From the NCBI GenBank assembly GCA_017858095.1, contig JAFMCB010000001.1, positions 1 to 64,000 of the forward strand: a DNA stretch of 64,000 bases, given 5' to 3'. Every line of letters starts with the position of its first letter. The stretch's first letter is position 1. Under the pieces are notes generated by a model. That model did not search any database, was not told where the DNA came from, and saw only the letters and a list, made by a program, of their open reading frames with translations. The translations under genes were made by a program, and so were the position numbers. This document shows positions 38,537 to 48,211 of this stretch, one piece after another. This DNA is from Methylophilaceae bacterium. Its GTDB lineage: Bacteria > Pseudomonadota > Gammaproteobacteria > Burkholderiales > Methylophilaceae.

Positions 38537-39661
38537 TTAAGAGGATTGTGCCTTATTAATAAGAATTCTCAAAATCCTTCTAAGCGGTTCAGCTGCCCCC
38601 CAAAGCAATTGATCCCCAACGGTAAAAGCTGAAATAATATTATCCTCTAAATTTAGCATCCTAACTCTACCAACAGCAATATCCAGTTTACCTGACACCG
38701 CGGCTGGCGATAATTTTTTAATACTATATTCCCTTGAGTTTGGAATTAGATTGACCCATTGATTCCCTGAATCAATTAATTCATTAATCTCTTCTATATT
38801 TAATCTTTTATTCAATTTGATCGTAAGAGCTTGACTGTGAGACCGCATAGCTCCGATTCGAACACATAAGCCATCCACGTTAATCGGATCATAAGAGCCA
38901 TTTAAGATTTTATTGGATTCCACTTGCCCCTTCCATTCCTCTTTACTTCTTCCATCATTTAAATCTTGATCAATCCAAGGAATAAGATTACCTGCCAATG
39001 GTACCGAAAAATTTTTAGTACTAAATGAACTTGAGTGCATCGTTGAAAGAATTTTTTGATCAACTTTTAAAATATCTGATTGCGGGTCTGCAAGTTCTGT
39101 TTTCACAGAAGAATTAAGCTCACCCATTTGTATAATAAGTTCTCTCATATTTTGTGCGCCAGCCCCGCTCGCAGCTTGGTATGTCATAGAGGAAACCCAT
39201 TGAATTAAATTTTCTTTAATTAATCCATGAATTGCAAGCAACATTAATGAAACCGTGCAATTACCTCCTACCCAAGTTTTATTGCCCCTGTTATAAGCTT
39301 CATCGATAGTTTTTTGATTAATTGGATCTAAAACGATTACCGCATCATCAGTCATTCTTAATGTAGATGCTGCATCTATCCAATGGCCGTGCCAGCCCAT
39401 TTTTTTGAGTTTAGGATAAATGTCTTCCGTAAATGTGCCGCCTTGACAAGATAAAATCATATCCATCTCAAATAAATCATGCGTTGAATAAGCGTCATGC
39501 AGTAACGTTTTTTGTTGAAGTATTTCTGGACCATTTTTCCCAACTTGTGATGTTGAAAAAAATACCGGCTCGAATAAAGCAAAGTCGGACTCTTCAACCA
39601 TTCGTTGCATCAATACCGATCCAACCATACCTCGCCAACCAACAAAACCAACTTTTATCAT
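38537..39661 (-). CDS. asd: Aspartate-semialdehyde dehydrogenase
   Basis: Reduces aspartyl phosphate for lysine, threonine, methionine and cell-wall diaminopimelate. The NADP loop [17 protein letters not shown] is at the N-terminus, and the catalytic Cys in [18 protein letters not shown] near residue 135. This sequence pattern and the 374-aa length match the proteobacterial (E. coli-like) enzyme. It overlaps leuB by 4 bp and precedes the fimV-like gene by 3 bp, a conserved leuB-asd-fimV order. Confidence 0.97.
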   Translation of the reverse strand: MIKVGFVGWRGMVGSVLMQRMVEESDFALFEPVFFSTSQVGKNGPEILQQKTLLHDAYSTHDLFEMDMILSCQGGTFTEDIYPKLKKMGWHGHWIDAASTLRMTDDAVIVLDPINQKTIDEAYNRGNKTWVGGNCTVSLMLLAIHGLIKENLIQWVSSMTYQAASGAGAQNMRELIIQMGELNSSVKTELADPQSDILKVDQKILSTMHSSSFSTKNFSVPLAGNLIPWIDQDLNDGRSKEEWKGQVESNKILNGSYDPINVDGLCVRIGAMRSHSQALTIKLNKRLNIEEINELIDSGNQWVNLIPNSREYSIKKLSPAAVSGKLDIAVGRVRMLNLEDNIISAFTVGDQLLWGAAEPLRRILRILINKAQSS

Positions 39662-40725
39662 AATGATCCTTCTAATCTATCAACAACCAAATCACCCATC
39701 TGTTCACACCCAATTAACTTTGTATCAGTCGAGAAAATATCTTGCGTCCGATAGCCGTCTTGTAGCACTTGTCTTACAGCATTTTCTATTAACAAATATT
39801 TTGCTTCATCTTTAAATGTATATTTAAACATCATCGCCAATGATAATATTGTTGCTAATGGGTTGGCTGTATCTTTTCCAGCAATGTCTGGTGCAGACCC
39901 GTGACTAGGTTCATACATACCTTTATTATTCGCATCCAGTGATGCAGAGGGAAGCATGCCGATAGAACCCGTTAACATAGATGCTTGATCAGACAATATG
40001 TCACCAAAAATATTTCCTGTCGCAATAACGTCAAATTGTTTTGGGTCTCGAATCAATTGCATTGCTGCATTATCCACATACATATGACTTAACTTGACAT
40101 CAGGGTAGCTTTTGCCGATATTAGTAAAAATTTCACGCCATAATTCGGTAGTTTCCAACACGTTTGCTTTATCAACAGAGCATAATTTTTGTTTTCTACG
40201 CTGTGCTGTTTGAAAGGCAACATGAGCTATCCGTTCAATTTCTGATTCAGCATAACGCATCGTATTTACACCCTCACGCTCATTATTTTCATTTACTGAT
40301 ATGCCGCGAGGTTGGCCAAAATAAATATCGCCCGTCAATTCTCTAATAATCATGATATCTAAACCAGAAACTACTGAAGCTTTTAAACTGGAGGCATGAG
40401 TCAATTCAGGAAACATAATTGCAGGTCTTAAATTGGCAAAAAGATTAAGCCCTTGACGAATTCTTAATAGCCCTTGCTCTGGTCTTTTCTCTCTGGGCAA
40501 TTGATCATATTTCCAATCGCCCACAGCCCCGAGCAAAATCGCGTCAGCTTTTTTTGCTAAATCTAATGTGCTTGCAGGTAATGGATCATTATGTAATTCA
40601 AAAGCAGAACCACCAATAGGTGCATACTCAATATCTTTCGTTAAATCAAAAGCATCAAGAATCTTTACTGCTTGTTTAGTAATTTCAGGACCAATTCCAT
40701 CACCTGGCAGAATCGCAATTTTCAT
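39658..40725 (-). CDS. leuB: 3-isopropylmalate dehydrogenase
   Basis: NAD-dependent oxidative decarboxylation step of leucine synthesis. Motifs are [19 protein letters not shown] at the start, [11 protein letters not shown], the substrate-binding [15 protein letters not shown] and the metal-binding [22 protein letters not shown]. Length 355 aa is normal. It follows leuD by 4 bp and overlaps asd by 4 bp. Confidence 0.98.
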   Translation of the reverse strand: MKIAILPGDGIGPEITKQAVKILDAFDLTKDIEYAPIGGSAFELHNDPLPASTLDLAKKADAILLGAVGDWKYDQLPREKRPEQGLLRIRQGLNLFANLRPAIMFPELTHASSLKASVVSGLDIMIIRELTGDIYFGQPRGISVNENNEREGVNTMRYAESEIERIAHVAFQTAQRRKQKLCSVDKANVLETTELWREIFTNIGKSYPDVKLSHMYVDNAAMQLIRDPKQFDVIATGNIFGDILSDQASMLTGSIGMLPSASLDANNKGMYEPSHGSAPDIAGKDTANPLATILSLAMMFKYTFKDEAKYLLIENAVRQVLQDGYRTQDIFSTDTKLIGCEQMGDLVVDRLEGSL

Positions 40726-40729
40726 AGCA

Positions 40730-41368
40730 TTATTCTCTTATTAACCATGGATAATTTTTTTTATATTGTGACTCAAACAACTGAATATCATTTTCATTTT
40801 TCAAAGTTAAACCAATATCATCTAAACCCTCTAACAAACAATACTTTTTGAAGTCATCAATATCAAAATGGTAGCTGGTTTCTCCATCAATAACTTTTTG
40901 ATGTTGAAGATCAATCTCTAAACTAAATTTGGCAATATTTAATGATTTTTCAAAAAAATTCTGGGTTAATTCCTCACTTAGCGTAATTGGTAGGATGCCA
41001 TTTTTAAAACAATTGCTGTAGAAAATATCTGCAAAACTAGGGGCAATGATGGTACGTATTCCATAATCTAAAATAGCCCATGGAGCATGTTCACGACTGG
41101 ATCCACAGCCAAAATTTTCTCGTGCTAACAAAATTGTTCCGCCCTTGTATTGAGGTTGATTAAGAACAAATTCATGATTAATTTGCCTTGTCGACTCATC
41201 TTGGTCAGGTTCGCCATGATCCCTATAACGCCATTCATCAAACAAATTCTTACCAAAACCAGTTTTTTTTATTGATTTTAAAAACTGTTTTGGAATAATT
41301 GCATCAGTATCAACGTTCGCTCGGTCAAGAGGAATAACAACCCCACTATGTCTTTTGTATTTTTCCAT
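40730..41368 (-). CDS. leuD: 3-isopropylmalate dehydratase small subunit
   Basis: Small (swivel) subunit of isopropylmalate isomerase. The substrate-binding signature [23 protein letters not shown] is near residue 72, and the N-terminus has [19 protein letters not shown]. Length 212 aa is normal for the proteobacterial type. It begins 2 bp after leuC, with which it forms the heterodimer. Confidence 0.98.
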   Translation of the reverse strand: MEKYKRHSGVVIPLDRANVDTDAIIPKQFLKSIKKTGFGKNLFDEWRYRDHGEPDQDESTRQINHEFVLNQPQYKGGTILLARENFGCGSSREHAPWAILDYGIRTIIAPSFADIFYSNCFKNGILPITLSEELTQNFFEKSLNIAKFSLEIDLQHQKVIDGETSYHFDIDDFKKYCLLEGLDDIGLTLKNENDIQLFESQYKKNYPWLIRE

Positions 41369-41370
41369 AC

Positions 41371-42765
41371 TTATAATTTTCTAATATCAACAAATTTTCC
41401 ATAGATGGCCGCTGCAGCTGCCATTTCTGGACTGACCAGGTGCGTTCGCCCACCCTGCCCTTGTCTTCCCTCAAAGTTTCGGTTGGAAGTGGAGGCGCAA
41501 TGCTCTCCTGACTCAAGTCGATCAGCATTCATTGCTAAACACATAGAACAACCCGGCTGCCTCCACTCGAAACCAGCGTTGATAAAAATTTGATCTAAGC
41601 CTTCTTTTTCTGCTTGCATTTTTACCAAACCAGAACCTGGAACAACCATTGCCTGCTTAATAGATTTAGCTACTTTTTTTGACTTTACAATTTCTGCTGC
41701 ACTTCTTAAATCCTCTATTCTCGAGTTAGTGCAAGACCCAATAAAAACTCGATCAACAGGAATATCTGAAATTGGTAAATTTGGCTCAAGATTCATGTAC
41801 TTAAGCGCTTGAAGGTAGCTCTTTTTTTTTGATCCCGACTGAAGATTGGGGTCAGGAATGAAACCTGAAATACTCGTTACCATTTCAGGTGACGTCCCCC
41901 AAGTTACTTGTGGCTCAATAAGGCCAGCGTCAAGGTTGATGACTTGATCAAATGCTGCATCTTTATCACTCACTAATTGTTTCCAATCTTTTATTGCCAT
42001 TTCCCATAATTCACCTTGAGGTACATATGGACGGTCTTTTAGATAATTAATTGTTTTATCATCTACGGCAACCATTCCCGCTCTGGCACCAGCCTCAATA
42101 GCCATATTACATAGGGTCATTCTGCCTTCCATAGATAAATCTTTAATTGCATCACCAGCAAACTCAATCGCATATCCTGTTCCTCCAGCAGTTCCAATAT
42201 GTCCAATGATTGCTAAAGCAATATCTTTTGCTGAAATGAACTTAGGTGCTTGGCCATTAACATTTATTTGCATCGTCTTTAATTTTCTTACAATCAAACA
42301 CTGCGTTGCTAACACATGTTCGACTTCTGAGGTTCCAATTCCCATCGCCAATGCACCAAAGGCACCATGGGTGCTAGTATGAGAGTCACCACAAACTATT
42401 GTCATTCCCGGCAACGTTAATCCTTGCTCAGGACCAATAACATGAACGATACCTTGACGCGTATCATTCATCTTAAACTGATTAAGGCCAAACTCGACAC
42501 AGTTACTGTCCAGCGTATCAACTTGAATTTTGGATATAGGATCTTGAATTCCCTGCTCTCGATCAAGGGTCGGCACATTATGATCCGGCACAGCCACTAT
42601 TGAGTCTGTCCGCCATATTTTCCTTTTGTTTAATCTAATACCATCAAAGGCTTGCGGACTGGTTACCTCATGAATTAAATGTCGGTCAATATAGATTAAG
42701 TAGCTATCTTCTAGCCCTTTTACGACATGACGATTAAAAATCTTTTCGTATAAAGTTAATGCCAT
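41371..42765 (-). CDS. leuC: 3-isopropylmalate dehydratase large subunit
   Basis: 4Fe-4S subunit of isopropylmalate isomerase, of the aconitase superfamily. Cluster cysteines are in [17 protein letters not shown] and [15 protein letters not shown], near residues 345 and 405-410. [28 protein letters not shown] is also present. Length 464 aa is normal. It follows yajQ by 2 bp and leads leuD-leuB. No leuA is in the window. Confidence 0.98.
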   Translation of the reverse strand: MALTLYEKIFNRHVVKGLEDSYLIYIDRHLIHEVTSPQAFDGIRLNKRKIWRTDSIVAVPDHNVPTLDREQGIQDPISKIQVDTLDSNCVEFGLNQFKMNDTRQGIVHVIGPEQGLTLPGMTIVCGDSHTSTHGAFGALAMGIGTSEVEHVLATQCLIVRKLKTMQINVNGQAPKFISAKDIALAIIGHIGTAGGTGYAIEFAGDAIKDLSMEGRMTLCNMAIEAGARAGMVAVDDKTINYLKDRPYVPQGELWEMAIKDWKQLVSDKDAAFDQVINLDAGLIEPQVTWGTSPEMVTSISGFIPDPNLQSGSKKKSYLQALKYMNLEPNLPISDIPVDRVFIGSCTNSRIEDLRSAAEIVKSKKVAKSIKQAMVVPGSGLVKMQAEKEGLDQIFINAGFEWRQPGCSMCLAMNADRLESGEHCASTSNRNFEGRQGQGGRTHLVSPEMAAAAAIYGKFVDIRKL

Positions 42766-42767
42766 TT

Positions 42768-43262
42768 TTAGTCTCTAAAATTTCCAAAATTTAGAGGGTA
42801 CTGATTGTGTTTCTGTTTTATTAAAGAAATAGCCTCCTGAAGATCATCCCTCTTATTTCCATTTACTCTAACCTCTTCACCTTGGATGCTTGCTTGGACT
42901 TTTAATTTTGCATCTTTTAAAGTTTTAATAATCTGTTTGGCAAAATCAATATCAATTCCACTCTTGATACTTAAGTTTTGTTTAACTTTATTACCCGAAA
43001 CAGTCTCAATGCTTGATGAAATAAGTCGTTTAGAACTATTTGGCTCTTTCTTTTCCAAGGATGGAAATAAAATATCTTTTACCTGATTTAATTGAAACTC
43101 CGCATCGCCAAAGAGTGTAATGTTCATTTCTTTTTCATTTAACTCAACAGCCGCACTCGTCCCTTGAAAGTCGTAGCGATTCTTAATTGTTCTCATCGCA
43201 ACATCAATTGCATTTTTTATATTAACCATATTGGCATCCGAACTTACATCAAATGAAGGCAT
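42768..43262 (-). CDS. YajQ family nucleotide-binding protein (DUF520)
   Basis: Small cytosolic protein (164 aa) of the YajQ family. [35 protein letters not shown] at the start (in part [14 protein letters not shown]) and [24 protein letters not shown] at the end are the signatures. Some members bind cyclic di-GMP or nucleic acid, but the role is not general knowledge for every member. It lies 9 bp after argG and 2 bp before leuC, linking the arginine and leucine genes in one run. Confidence 0.95.
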   Translation of the reverse strand: MPSFDVSSDANMVNIKNAIDVAMRTIKNRYDFQGTSAAVELNEKEMNITLFGDAEFQLNQVKDILFPSLEKKEPNSSKRLISSSIETVSGNKVKQNLSIKSGIDIDFAKQIIKTLKDAKLKVQASIQGEEVRVNGNKRDDLQEAISLIKQKHNQYPLNFGNFRD

Positions 43263-43271
43263 AATTAACTC

Positions 43272-44489
43272 CTAATTTTTTTTGTATTTTTTTGCAATTC
43301 TTAATCTAAGAGCATTGAGTTTAATAAAGCCGGTAGCATCGAATTGGTCATAAGCGCCAGCATCGTCTTCAAATGTGGCGATGTCTTCATCAAATAATGA
43401 GGAGTCGCTATCTCTGCCAAGTATCTCAATATTGCCTTTGTAGAGTCTAAGCTTGACCCAGCCACCGACATTTTCCTGAGAAAAGTTAATGAGCTGTTGT
43501 AAGGCTTCCCGCTCTGGACTCCACCAGAAACCGTTATAAATAAGTTTGGCATATCGAGGCATTAATTCATCTTTGAGATGCGCAAGCTCTCTGTCTAAAG
43601 TTAAAGCTTCAATGGCTCTGTGCGCTTTAAGTAAGATGGTACCGCCTGGTGTTTCATAGCAGCCTCGAGATTTCATCCCAACAAATCGATTTTCCACCAA
43701 ATCCAGTCTGCCAATACCATGCCTACCTCCAATCAAATTTAATTGGTCGAGTAACTCATGTCCAGGCAAAACCTTTCCATTGATTTTTACTGGGTCCCCT
43801 TTGCTAAATTCAACGGTAATGTCCTCTGCCTCATTTGGCGCTTTCTGTGGACTTACGGTCCATCGCCACATTGATTCCTCAGGAGTATTTTTTGGGTCTT
43901 CCAGATGCCTACCTTCGTAAGAAATATGAAGAAGGTTGGCGTCCATACTATAAGGACTGCCACCTGATTTATGCTTCATCTCAACGGGAATGCCATGACT
44001 TTCTGCATAATGCAGAAGCTTTTCTCTACTAAGCAAATCCCATTCTCTCCATGGAGCAACGATTTTGATATTTGGATCTATCGCATAAGCACCCAGTTCA
44101 AAACGAACCTGGTCGTTTCCTTTGCCAGTCGCACCATGCGCAATAGTGTCGCTCTTTGTTTTATGCGCAATTTCGACTAATCTCTTCGCAATAAGTGGTC
44201 TCGCAATTGATGTTCCCAGCAGGTATTCACCTTCATATACTGTATTGGCTCTAAACATAGGAAAAACATAATTCTCGACAAAATCTTGCCTTAAATCCTC
44301 AATAAAAATTTCTTTTACCCCAGCTGCTTTAGCTTTTTCTCTCGCCGGTTCAATTTCTTCTCTTTGGCCTAGATCTGCAGTAAATGTAACAACCTCGCAC
44401 TGATATTTTTCTTGAAGCCATTTAAGGATAACGGATGTATCAAGACCACCAGAGTAGGCTAAGACAATTTTATTTACTCCTTTAATCAT
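43272..44489 (-). CDS. argG: Argininosuccinate synthase
   Basis: Joins citrulline and aspartate with ATP. The PP-loop motif [21 protein letters not shown] is at residue 9, with [12 protein letters not shown] and [14 protein letters not shown] further on. Length 405 aa is the normal size for the shorter, common class. It overlaps argF by 4 bp. argH is not in the window. Confidence 0.98.
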   Translation of the reverse strand: MIKGVNKIVLAYSGGLDTSVILKWLQEKYQCEVVTFTADLGQREEIEPAREKAKAAGVKEIFIEDLRQDFVENYVFPMFRANTVYEGEYLLGTSIARPLIAKRLVEIAHKTKSDTIAHGATGKGNDQVRFELGAYAIDPNIKIVAPWREWDLLSREKLLHYAESHGIPVEMKHKSGGSPYSMDANLLHISYEGRHLEDPKNTPEESMWRWTVSPQKAPNEAEDITVEFSKGDPVKINGKVLPGHELLDQLNLIGGRHGIGRLDLVENRFVGMKSRGCYETPGGTILLKAHRAIEALTLDRELAHLKDELMPRYAKLIYNGFWWSPEREALQQLINFSQENVGGWVKLRLYKGNIEILGRDSDSSLFDEDIATFEDDAGAYDQFDATGFIKLNALRLRIAKKYKKN

Positions 44490-45403
44490 TTTTGATCTCC
44501 AAGCAATAAGTGTTCAAGTAAGGCCTTTTGCACATGCAATCTATTTTCAGCCTCATCCCAAACTACACTTTGTGGGCCATCAATAACCTCAGCTGTAACT
44601 TCTTCGCCGCGATGTGCTGGAAGGCAATGCATAAAAATGGCTCCATTATTGGCTGATTGCATCATTTCTTGGTCAACCTGCCAATCCGCAAAATCTTTTA
44701 ATCTTTCTTTTTTTTCTGCTTCAAAACCCATACTTGTCCATACATCTGTGGTTACTATATCTGCTCCTTTTACCGCCTCCATTGGATCCTCAAATTCTTC
44801 AAAATGATCATCTCCATAAAGACCTGCTCTTTCTATTTCAACTTCATACCCCTTCGGCGTTGAAACATGAACATTAAAATCCAATAACTCAGCTGCTTGT
44901 AACCAAGTATTGCAAACGTTATTAGAATCACCAATCCACGCCACTGTTTTGCCTTGTATGCTACCTTTTTTTTCAATGTAGGTATAAATATCAGCCAAAA
45001 TCTGACATGGATGATATTCATTAGTCAACCCATTGATGACAGGTACTCTGGAATTTTGTGCAAATCGTTCAATAATGTCCTGTTCAAACGTTCTAATCAT
45101 TACAATGTCACACATTCTTGAAATTACCTGTGCTGCATCTTCCACCGGTTCGCCCCGTCCAAGCTGCGAATCTCTAGTATTTAGATATATCGCTGTTCCG
45201 CCCATTTGATGCATGCCTGACTCAAAAGATAATCTTGTTCTTGTGCTTGCTTTTTCAAAAATCATGACCAAAGTTCTATCTTCGAGTGGCCAATATTTCT
45301 GATAGGTTTTAAATTTTTCTTTAATAATTTTCGTCTTTTCAAAAAGGGATTGAATCTCTTCTTTTGAAAAATCATTAAATTGTAAAAAATGTTTTACTTG
45401 CAT
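44486..45403 (-). CDS. argF: Ornithine carbamoyltransferase
   Basis: Makes citrulline from ornithine and carbamoyl phosphate. The carbamoyl-phosphate site [18 protein letters not shown] is near residue 54, and the ornithine-binding [15 protein letters not shown] near residue 262. Length 305 aa is normal. It starts 2 bp after argD and overlaps argG by 4 bp, so argD-argF-argG form one unit. Confidence 0.97.
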   Translation of the reverse strand: MQVKHFLQFNDFSKEEIQSLFEKTKIIKEKFKTYQKYWPLEDRTLVMIFEKASTRTRLSFESGMHQMGGTAIYLNTRDSQLGRGEPVEDAAQVISRMCDIVMIRTFEQDIIERFAQNSRVPVINGLTNEYHPCQILADIYTYIEKKGSIQGKTVAWIGDSNNVCNTWLQAAELLDFNVHVSTPKGYEVEIERAGLYGDDHFEEFEDPMEAVKGADIVTTDVWTSMGFEAEKKERLKDFADWQVDQEMMQSANNGAIFMHCLPAHRGEEVTAEVIDGPQSVVWDEAENRLHVQKALLEHLLLGDQK

Positions 45404-45405
45404 AA

Positions 45406-46599
45406 TTATTTACTCTTTAAAAAATCTTGAATTAACTTTGTTAAGGTAGCAATTAATATTGCAGCTTCATCTTTATTAAGAATCAGTGGGGGAAGCAGTC
45501 TAATAATTTTGTCAGCTGTAACATTAATTAAAATACCTTGATCCAATCCAGCTTTAACTAATTCACCACACGACTGATTCAATTCTATGCCAATCATCAA
45601 ACCCATGCTTCTAATTGCAATAATTTCTTTTACTGTACTTAAATTATTTTTAAAAGAGTTGACAATAAACTCACCTTGTTGAGTAGCATTATCCAGCAAA
45701 TTTTGCTGCTCAATGACACTCAATGTCGTCAAACCTGCTGAGCAAGCTAGAGGATTTCCACCGAAAGTAGAACCATGTTTGCCTGGTGAAATTACCGCAG
45801 CAGCTCTTTCGTTAACAACGCATGCACCAATAGGAATACCTGAAGCCAATCCCTTAGCCAACATCAATACGTCTGGTTTAATTTCTGTGTGTTGATAGGC
45901 AAACCATTTGCCCGTTCTGCCAATACCGCACTGCACTTCGTCAAGCATGAGCAGCCAGTTATTTTCATCACAAATTTTTCTCAAGGTGCATAAGTATGCA
46001 TTCAAGTCTTTGGGTATGTTAATGCCCCCCTCACCTTGTATAGGTTCCACCATAATGGCAGCGACTTTATTTTTCTTATCAGCAATATTTTTGATTGCAT
46101 CTATATCATCAAATGGGACCCTTATAAATCCTGGTACCAAAGGTTCAAAACCAGCCTGAACTTTCCTATTTCCCGTTGCGGTTAAAGTTGCCATCGTTCT
46201 GCCATGAAAAGCTTTTTCCATAACAATAATATTCGGGGAATCGATGCCTTCAGCATGCCCATGTAATTTAGCAATCTTAATAGCTGCCTCATTTGCTTCA
46301 CACCCTGAATTACAGAAAAAAACTGAAGATAACTCAGAAATTGAAGCTAATTTTGAAGCAAGCAAACATTGCTCTTCAATATGATAATAATTTGATACAT
46401 GAATTAATTTACTAGCTTGTTGCGTTATCGTATTTATTAAGTCAGGATGGTTGTGGCCAAGAGTATTAACTGCCACACCCGATAGTGCATCTAAATATTT
46501 TTTTCCGGATTTATCAAACAGCCAAACCCCATCCCCTCTTTCAAAAGAAAGCGGTAGCCTATTGTAAGTATTTAATATGTGATTTTCAAAAAATTTCAT
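45406..46599 (-). CDS. argD: Acetylornithine aminotransferase
   Basis: PLP enzyme of arginine synthesis (and often succinyldiaminopimelate in lysine synthesis). The PLP lysine is in DVLMLAKGLASGIPIGACV, with SGCEANEAAIKIAK and GEGGINIP also visible. Length 397 aa is normal. It is the first gene of the long minus-strand run. A terminator hairpin ends only about 12 bases before its ATG and no clear ribosome binding site is seen, which is odd and may mean attenuation or readthrough. Confidence 0.95.
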   Translation of the reverse strand: MKFFENHILNTYNRLPLSFERGDGVWLFDKSGKKYLDALSGVAVNTLGHNHPDLINTITQQASKLIHVSNYYHIEEQCLLASKLASISELSSVFFCNSGCEANEAAIKIAKLHGHAEGIDSPNIIVMEKAFHGRTMATLTATGNRKVQAGFEPLVPGFIRVPFDDIDAIKNIADKKNKVAAIMVEPIQGEGGINIPKDLNAYLCTLRKICDENNWLLMLDEVQCGIGRTGKWFAYQHTEIKPDVLMLAKGLASGIPIGACVVNERAAAVISPGKHGSTFGGNPLACSAGLTTLSVIEQQNLLDNATQQGEFIVNSFKNNLSTVKEIIAIRSMGLMIGIELNQSCGELVKAGLDQGILINVTADKIIRLLPPLILNKDEAAILIATLTKLIQDFLKSK

Positions 46600-46604
46600 C
46601 TAGA

Positions 46605-46633
46605 ATAAAAAACGGCGACCTAAAGCCGCCGTT
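46605..46633 (-). terminator. Intrinsic terminator between the PuuD-like gene and argD
   Basis: Minus-strand AACGGCG-GCTTTAGGT-CGCCGTT with a TTTTTTATT tail, seven perfect GC-rich pairs. The loop contains CTTTAGG, which can also pair with CCTAAAG at 46640-46646 just upstream. The two hairpins compete, which is the layout of an attenuator. Confidence 0.8.
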
Positions 46634-46651
46634 ACTAATCTTTAGGTTCAA

Positions 46652-47167
46652 TTAAATATGAAGTAATGCTTTGTGAGAAAGCCCATTTGTCATTAACAAT
46701 AGCATGGGAATCGAAAGCACCACGTTCGTACGAGATGCTAATAAAGCAACTCTTCTGGCTTTAGTTTTTTCATCATCAGTGGCCTTTTTCATGCCTAATA
46801 TTTTTTGTTGATTTGGCCAAATTAGAGCCCACACATTAAAGAGCATAATAGTACCCAACCATGAACCAATACCAATCGCCTCATAACCTGTTTCCAATAA
46901 GAAAGCAGCGGAGAAATTACCGCCGAGAAGTGCTGCACCTGCGAGCCATGTTGCAAGCGCTGCCCATCGAAACCAAAGCAATGCCAATGGAGCAACATGC
47001 TTGGTAATACCCGCACCAGTGCCATCTGCGGCAGCATTCTTTAATGCCGGAACTTGCACAAAATTAAAATAATAAAGGAGCCCAATCCATGCCACACCAG
47101 CAATCACATGAAAAAATCTCATTAAGCCAGCATAAACATCTGTCCCACCTGCAAATATAAAATCCAT
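46652..47167 (-). CDS. PuuD-like (urate hydroxylase N-domain) membrane protein
   Basis: A 171-residue inner-membrane protein with about four membrane segments. The motif RFFHVIAGVAWIGLLYYFNFVQVPAL (in part HVIAGVAWIGLLYYFNFVQ) matches the membrane part of the urate hydroxylase PuuD family, in which His residues may hold haem. The cytochrome c domain found at the end of full-length PuuD is absent, and no purine catabolism genes are near, so urate oxidation should not be assumed. A clear AAGGAAA ribosome binding site, a strong terminator behind it and Ala-rich composition unlike its neighbours suggest high expression. It follows a 32-residue peptide gene. Confidence 0.75.
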   Translation of the reverse strand: MDFIFAGGTDVYAGLMRFFHVIAGVAWIGLLYYFNFVQVPALKNAAADGTGAGITKHVAPLALLWFRWAALATWLAGAALLGGNFSAAFLLETGYEAIGIGSWLGTIMLFNVWALIWPNQQKILGMKKATDDEKTKARRVALLASRTNVVLSIPMLLLMTNGLSHKALLHI

Positions 47168-47177
47168 GTCGATTTCC

Positions 47178-47276
47178 TTATGTGTTAAAAAAATTTTCTA
47201 GTAAAGCAAGAATAATGATTGTTAAAATAATTCCAGAAACAATCGTACCTGTAATTGAATCAAGTGGATTCTTCAT
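47178..47276 (-). CDS. Predicted 32-residue single-span membrane peptide
   Basis: Not in the ORF track. Translation from the ATG at 47276 gives MKNPLDSITGTIVSGIILTI... ending ALLENFFNT, one membrane segment at about 12-27. A GAGGTAAG ribosome binding site lies 5-12 bases upstream, and TATAAT is on the minus strand at 47314-47319. Its stop is 10 bases before the ATG of the PuuD-like gene, so the two are probably co-translated. The function is unknown; a small subunit or partner of the PuuD-like protein is a guess based on position. It could be an artefact, but the ribosome binding site and hydropathy favour a real gene. Confidence 0.6.
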   Translation of the reverse strand: MKNPLDSITGTIVSGIILTIIILALLENFFNT

Positions 47277-47313
47277 CTAATCTTACCTCGTTATGTTAAT
47301 TTGAAAAAAGTTA

Positions 47314-47334
47314 ATTATACTGAAACTTCAGTAT
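47314..47334 (-). promoter_or_regulatory. -10 box and palindromic operator upstream of the small peptide gene
   Basis: The minus strand carries TATAAT (47314-47319), and a perfect dyad ATACTGAA-AC-TTCAGTAT spans 47317-47334, overlapping that box. There is no strong -35. The site also lies upstream of the divergent DMT transporter gene, so one regulator could act on both. A hairpin role is unlikely because the dyad sits upstream of the likely start. Confidence 0.55.
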
Positions 47335-47367
47335 TTTAGATACTCAATCTCAAAGAAAGATTTATAG

Positions 47368-48210
47368 ATGCGCAAACTTCATAAAGGAACATTCTGGATG
47401 GTACTTGCTACATTTTGTTTTGCGATTATGGGGGCATGTGTGAAGTTAGGTTCTTACGATTTTAATACCAATGAATTAGTTTTTTATCGGTCAGGCATCA
47501 ATTTACTAATTGTTTTTTTTATTATGATGCTGTTTAAAGTGCCATTAAAAACTAACTACACAGTTTTGCACCTTAAACGATCAATTATTGGTTTTTTATC
47601 TTTAATTTTATTTTTTTATGCGATCAGTCACCTACCACTTGGGACAGCGATGTCGCTAAATTATACTTCGCCTTTGTTTGTTGGCTTGTTGATGCCTTTT
47701 GTTTTAAAGAGAAAAATAAAGTTTTTACTTCTTTGCGCTATTTTTATCGGTTTTGTTGGAATCGTCCTTATTCTAAAGCCTACTTTTGCTGATCAAAGCT
47801 TCGTTGCAGGAATTATCGGCTTGCTCTCAGGCATTGGGGCAGGTTTTGCCTACCTCTACATAACTCAACTTGGGCAATTGAAGGAGCCGTCATTGAGAAC
47901 AGTCTTTTATTTTGCACTAATCTCAACAATTGGTTCAGCATTGTTTGCGATGTCAGAGCAAATCCGACTACCAAATCACGAAAATATTTGGACTTTATTA
48001 CTTTTGGGCATCTCAGCCACAATTGCGCAACTTGCACTCACCAAGGCTTACAAAATTGGTAACACGCTTAGTAACGCGGGATTGTCATATCTAACTGTCA
48101 TTTTCTCCACAATTATTGGAGTGATTATTTTTAAGGAATATTTAGATTGGCAAACTTATTTTGGCATTTGTTTGATTATTGTCAGCGGAATAATTGCCTC
48201 AAAAAAATAA
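47368..48210 (+). CDS. DMT-superfamily (EamA) transporter
   Basis: Inner-membrane transporter of the drug/metabolite family with ten predicted segments in two EamA repeats (residues about 8-138 and 150-280). The start KGTFWMVLATFCFAIMGACVKLG and YTSPLFVGLLMPFVLKRKI are typical. Substrate unknown; relatives export amino acids, metabolites or drugs. It is divergent from the small-peptide/PuuD-like pair, sharing a 91-bp control region, and its stop is one base from that of the convergent response regulator. Confidence 0.88.
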   Translation: MRKLHKGTFWMVLATFCFAIMGACVKLGSYDFNTNELVFYRSGINLLIVFFIMMLFKVPLKTNYTVLHLKRSIIGFLSLILFFYAISHLPLGTAMSLNYTSPLFVGLLMPFVLKRKIKFLLLCAIFIGFVGIVLILKPTFADQSFVAGIIGLLSGIGAGFAYLYITQLGQLKEPSLRTVFYFALISTIGSALFAMSEQIRLPNHENIWTLLLLGISATIAQLALTKAYKIGNTLSNAGLSYLTVIFSTIIGVIIFKEYLDWQTYFGICLIIVSGIIASKK

Positions 48211-48211
48211 A

